The position numbers and the translations under genes were made by a program. Positions 5,023 through 6,029 of a stretch of DNA of 6,029 nucleotides are shown here, piece by piece. Each line of letters starts with the position of its first letter. Position 1 is the first letter of the stretch. The stretch comes from Candidatus Heimdallarchaeota archaeon. GTDB lineage: Archaea > Asgardarchaeota > Heimdallarchaeia > Heimdallarchaeales > Kariarchaeaceae. Where the stretch lies: positions 1 through 6,029 of the forward strand of contig JAAFKL010000054.1 of NCBI GenBank assembly GCA_021399405.1, written 5' to 3'. Under the pieces are notes generated by a model. The model saw nothing but the letters and a program-made list of their open reading frames with translations, was not told the DNA's origin and did no database searches.

Positions 5023-6029
5023 ATGGACACTCCTAATTTTGAGAAGGTATACAGTTTTTTGTCTGACTTCGAAAATGAATATGACCTTGGAAGACTGACA
5101 AGGTATAAAACATTAACTCCAGAACTTATTGAACTTGCAGAAAGGGCTGGGCTTGCTCAGGAGGAAGATGCAGCGCGTGCTCTTTTCATTTCTGATTTTA
5201 TCGTTACATCCTCAGAGGTTCCAACAGAAGTAAATGATGAGGAACGGCGGATTTCTATCATTAAATTCTTCATTGATGGTTTTCAGAGAAATCAAGATTC
5301 AGACAAGCTGATGAGAGCATTTTATCTTAGTCAAAAAGTAGCGCAGGCAATTAAGAGAAATGATTACTTCCTTGCAGGCAGGGGACTTGATCGTGCCAGT
5401 TCACAAATAATTTTCAAGGATATCCTAATTGCTCCTTATCTTGAGGTGGCTAAGCATCTGCTGGGTGAGGGTGAACCTTCCTGGGAACTTGCCCTGTTGG
5501 CGTCTGCTGTTAAATCATCGTTACCGCATTTGGAAATGAGCGCATATGCAGGTGCAAAATCTGCTGATAACCTGCTTCCCCACACTTGGAAGATATTGGG
5601 AGAATTTGAGAAAACTCACAAGGTTGATAAAAATGACTTGATGAGTATACCTAATATTGATAAATCACAAATAATTTTGTTGACTAAGTTCAGTAATCTA
5701 CCTCACATAGGCTTGACTAATATTAAAAAACAAGTAGATGTACAGGAGAAGGTTCTTGTAAATGATTTGCTGAATTTTATGGAAGAATCTGACAAGGATA
5801 AATCTATTCTCTATGTCAGTGGAAGCGTCATGAACTCAGATGAAAATGTTCTACTGGTCAGGAATGGGAAGGTTGAGGGAAAACCTCTGGTCATCATAAA
5901 AACTCCAGCCGATGAAGTGAATGTAACTGAAATGTTGACCCTATTGGAGCAGAGATCATTGGAGGGTAATGCATGGAATGAACTGTATAACAAGCAGAGG
6001 GTGATGGTATCATACGAGAAGGTGACAGA
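5023..6029 (+). CDS. Unrecognised soluble protein, at least 335 residues (3' partial)
   Basis: From the ATG at 5023 the frame stays open for 335 codons to the right edge, so the C-terminus is missing. A stop-free run of this length in AT-rich DNA is strong evidence of coding. The start follows a TATA-like box at 4988-4994. There is no signal peptide or membrane helix, so the protein should be cytosolic. Residues 1-200 look almost wholly helical, with hydrophobic/charged periodicity (e.g. LTPELIELAERAGL, LMRAFYLSQKVAQAIKRN, WELALLASAVKSSL), suggesting a helical-repeat or helical-bundle region. Residues 210-250 are mixed. From about 261 strands appear (SILYVSGSVM, ENVLLVRNGKV, KPLVIIKTP), so a second alpha/beta domain probably begins there and continues beyond the window. 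I recognise no family, catalytic motif or nucleotide-binding loop, and offer no function. Confidence 0.85.
   Translation, partial: MDTPNFEKVYSFLSDFENEYDLGRLTRYKTLTPELIELAERAGLAQEEDAARALFISDFIVTSSEVPTEVNDEERRISIIKFFIDGFQRNQDSDKLMRAFYLSQKVAQAIKRNDYFLAGRGLDRASSQIIFKDILIAPYLEVAKHLLGEGEPSWELALLASAVKSSLPHLEMSAYAGAKSADNLLPHTWKILGEFEKTHKVDKNDLMSIPNIDKSQIILLTKFSNLPHIGLTNIKKQVDVQEKVLVNDLLNFMEESDKDKSILYVSGSVMNSDENVLLVRNGKVEGKPLVIIKTPADEVNVTEMLTLLEQRSLEGNAWNELYNKQRVMVSYEKVT

Noticed and set aside
5811..5993. Minus-strand open frame within the right-hand orphan gene.
   Set aside because: Ser/Phe/Thr-rich antisense translation; the plus-strand frame is open without interruption for over 1000 bases.
1..6029. 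CRISPR array, tRNA or rRNA gene, insertion sequence, or a defence operon.
   Set aside because: No regular direct repeats, cloverleaf-like blocks, transposase motifs or recognisable defence domains were seen on either strand.

Overview
The window looks like a piece of an archaeal chromosome, most plausibly an Asgard-type lineage (Thorarchaeota- or Heimdallarchaeia-like). This rests on several observations. A large secreted FG-GAP protein ends in a Thr/Ser-rich stalk, one membrane helix and a basic tail. An arylsulfotransferase-type protein also carries a C-terminal membrane anchor. TATA-like boxes sit about 27 bases upstream of start codons, some consistent with leaderless transcripts, and no clear Shine-Dalgarno sequences are seen. 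The DNA is AT-rich. The lineage is inferred from sequence style, not from a marker gene.

Layout. Positions 1-1569 (+) hold the 3' end of a surface protein: Ca-binding FG-GAP/VCBS motifs, then a long Ser/Thr- and Gly-rich beta module, then a C-terminal anchor. Positions 1570-1883 hold no long gene, but the minus strand has a 47-codon small ORF (1710-1853) and a possible short coding remnant (1571-1684). Positions 1884-2528 (-) are the C-terminal part of an arylsulfotransferase-like protein whose N-terminal half is missing. It meets, head to head and with an 8-base overlap, an unrecognised 96-residue ORF on the plus strand (2521-2811). That arrangement suggests a rearrangement breakpoint or an assembly join. 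Positions 2901-3368 (-) encode a four-helix CopD-like membrane protein with a well placed TATA box. Divergent from it, 3593-4819 (+) encodes a complete cytoplasmic metal-dependent amidohydrolase of the Xaa-Pro/Xaa-Arg dipeptidase type. From 5023 to the right edge (+) runs an unrecognised soluble protein of at least 335 residues, open at the 3' end.

The genes do not form an obvious pathway. They look like independently transcribed single genes: two surface-anchored proteins (one probably broken), one membrane protein, one peptidase-like hydrolase and one orphan cytosolic protein. I see no CRISPR array, tRNA, rRNA, transposase or prophage gene. The points most worth a second look are the module behind the FG-GAP repeats, the double truncation near 2521-2546, the small ORF at 1710-1853 and the orphan at 5023-6029.
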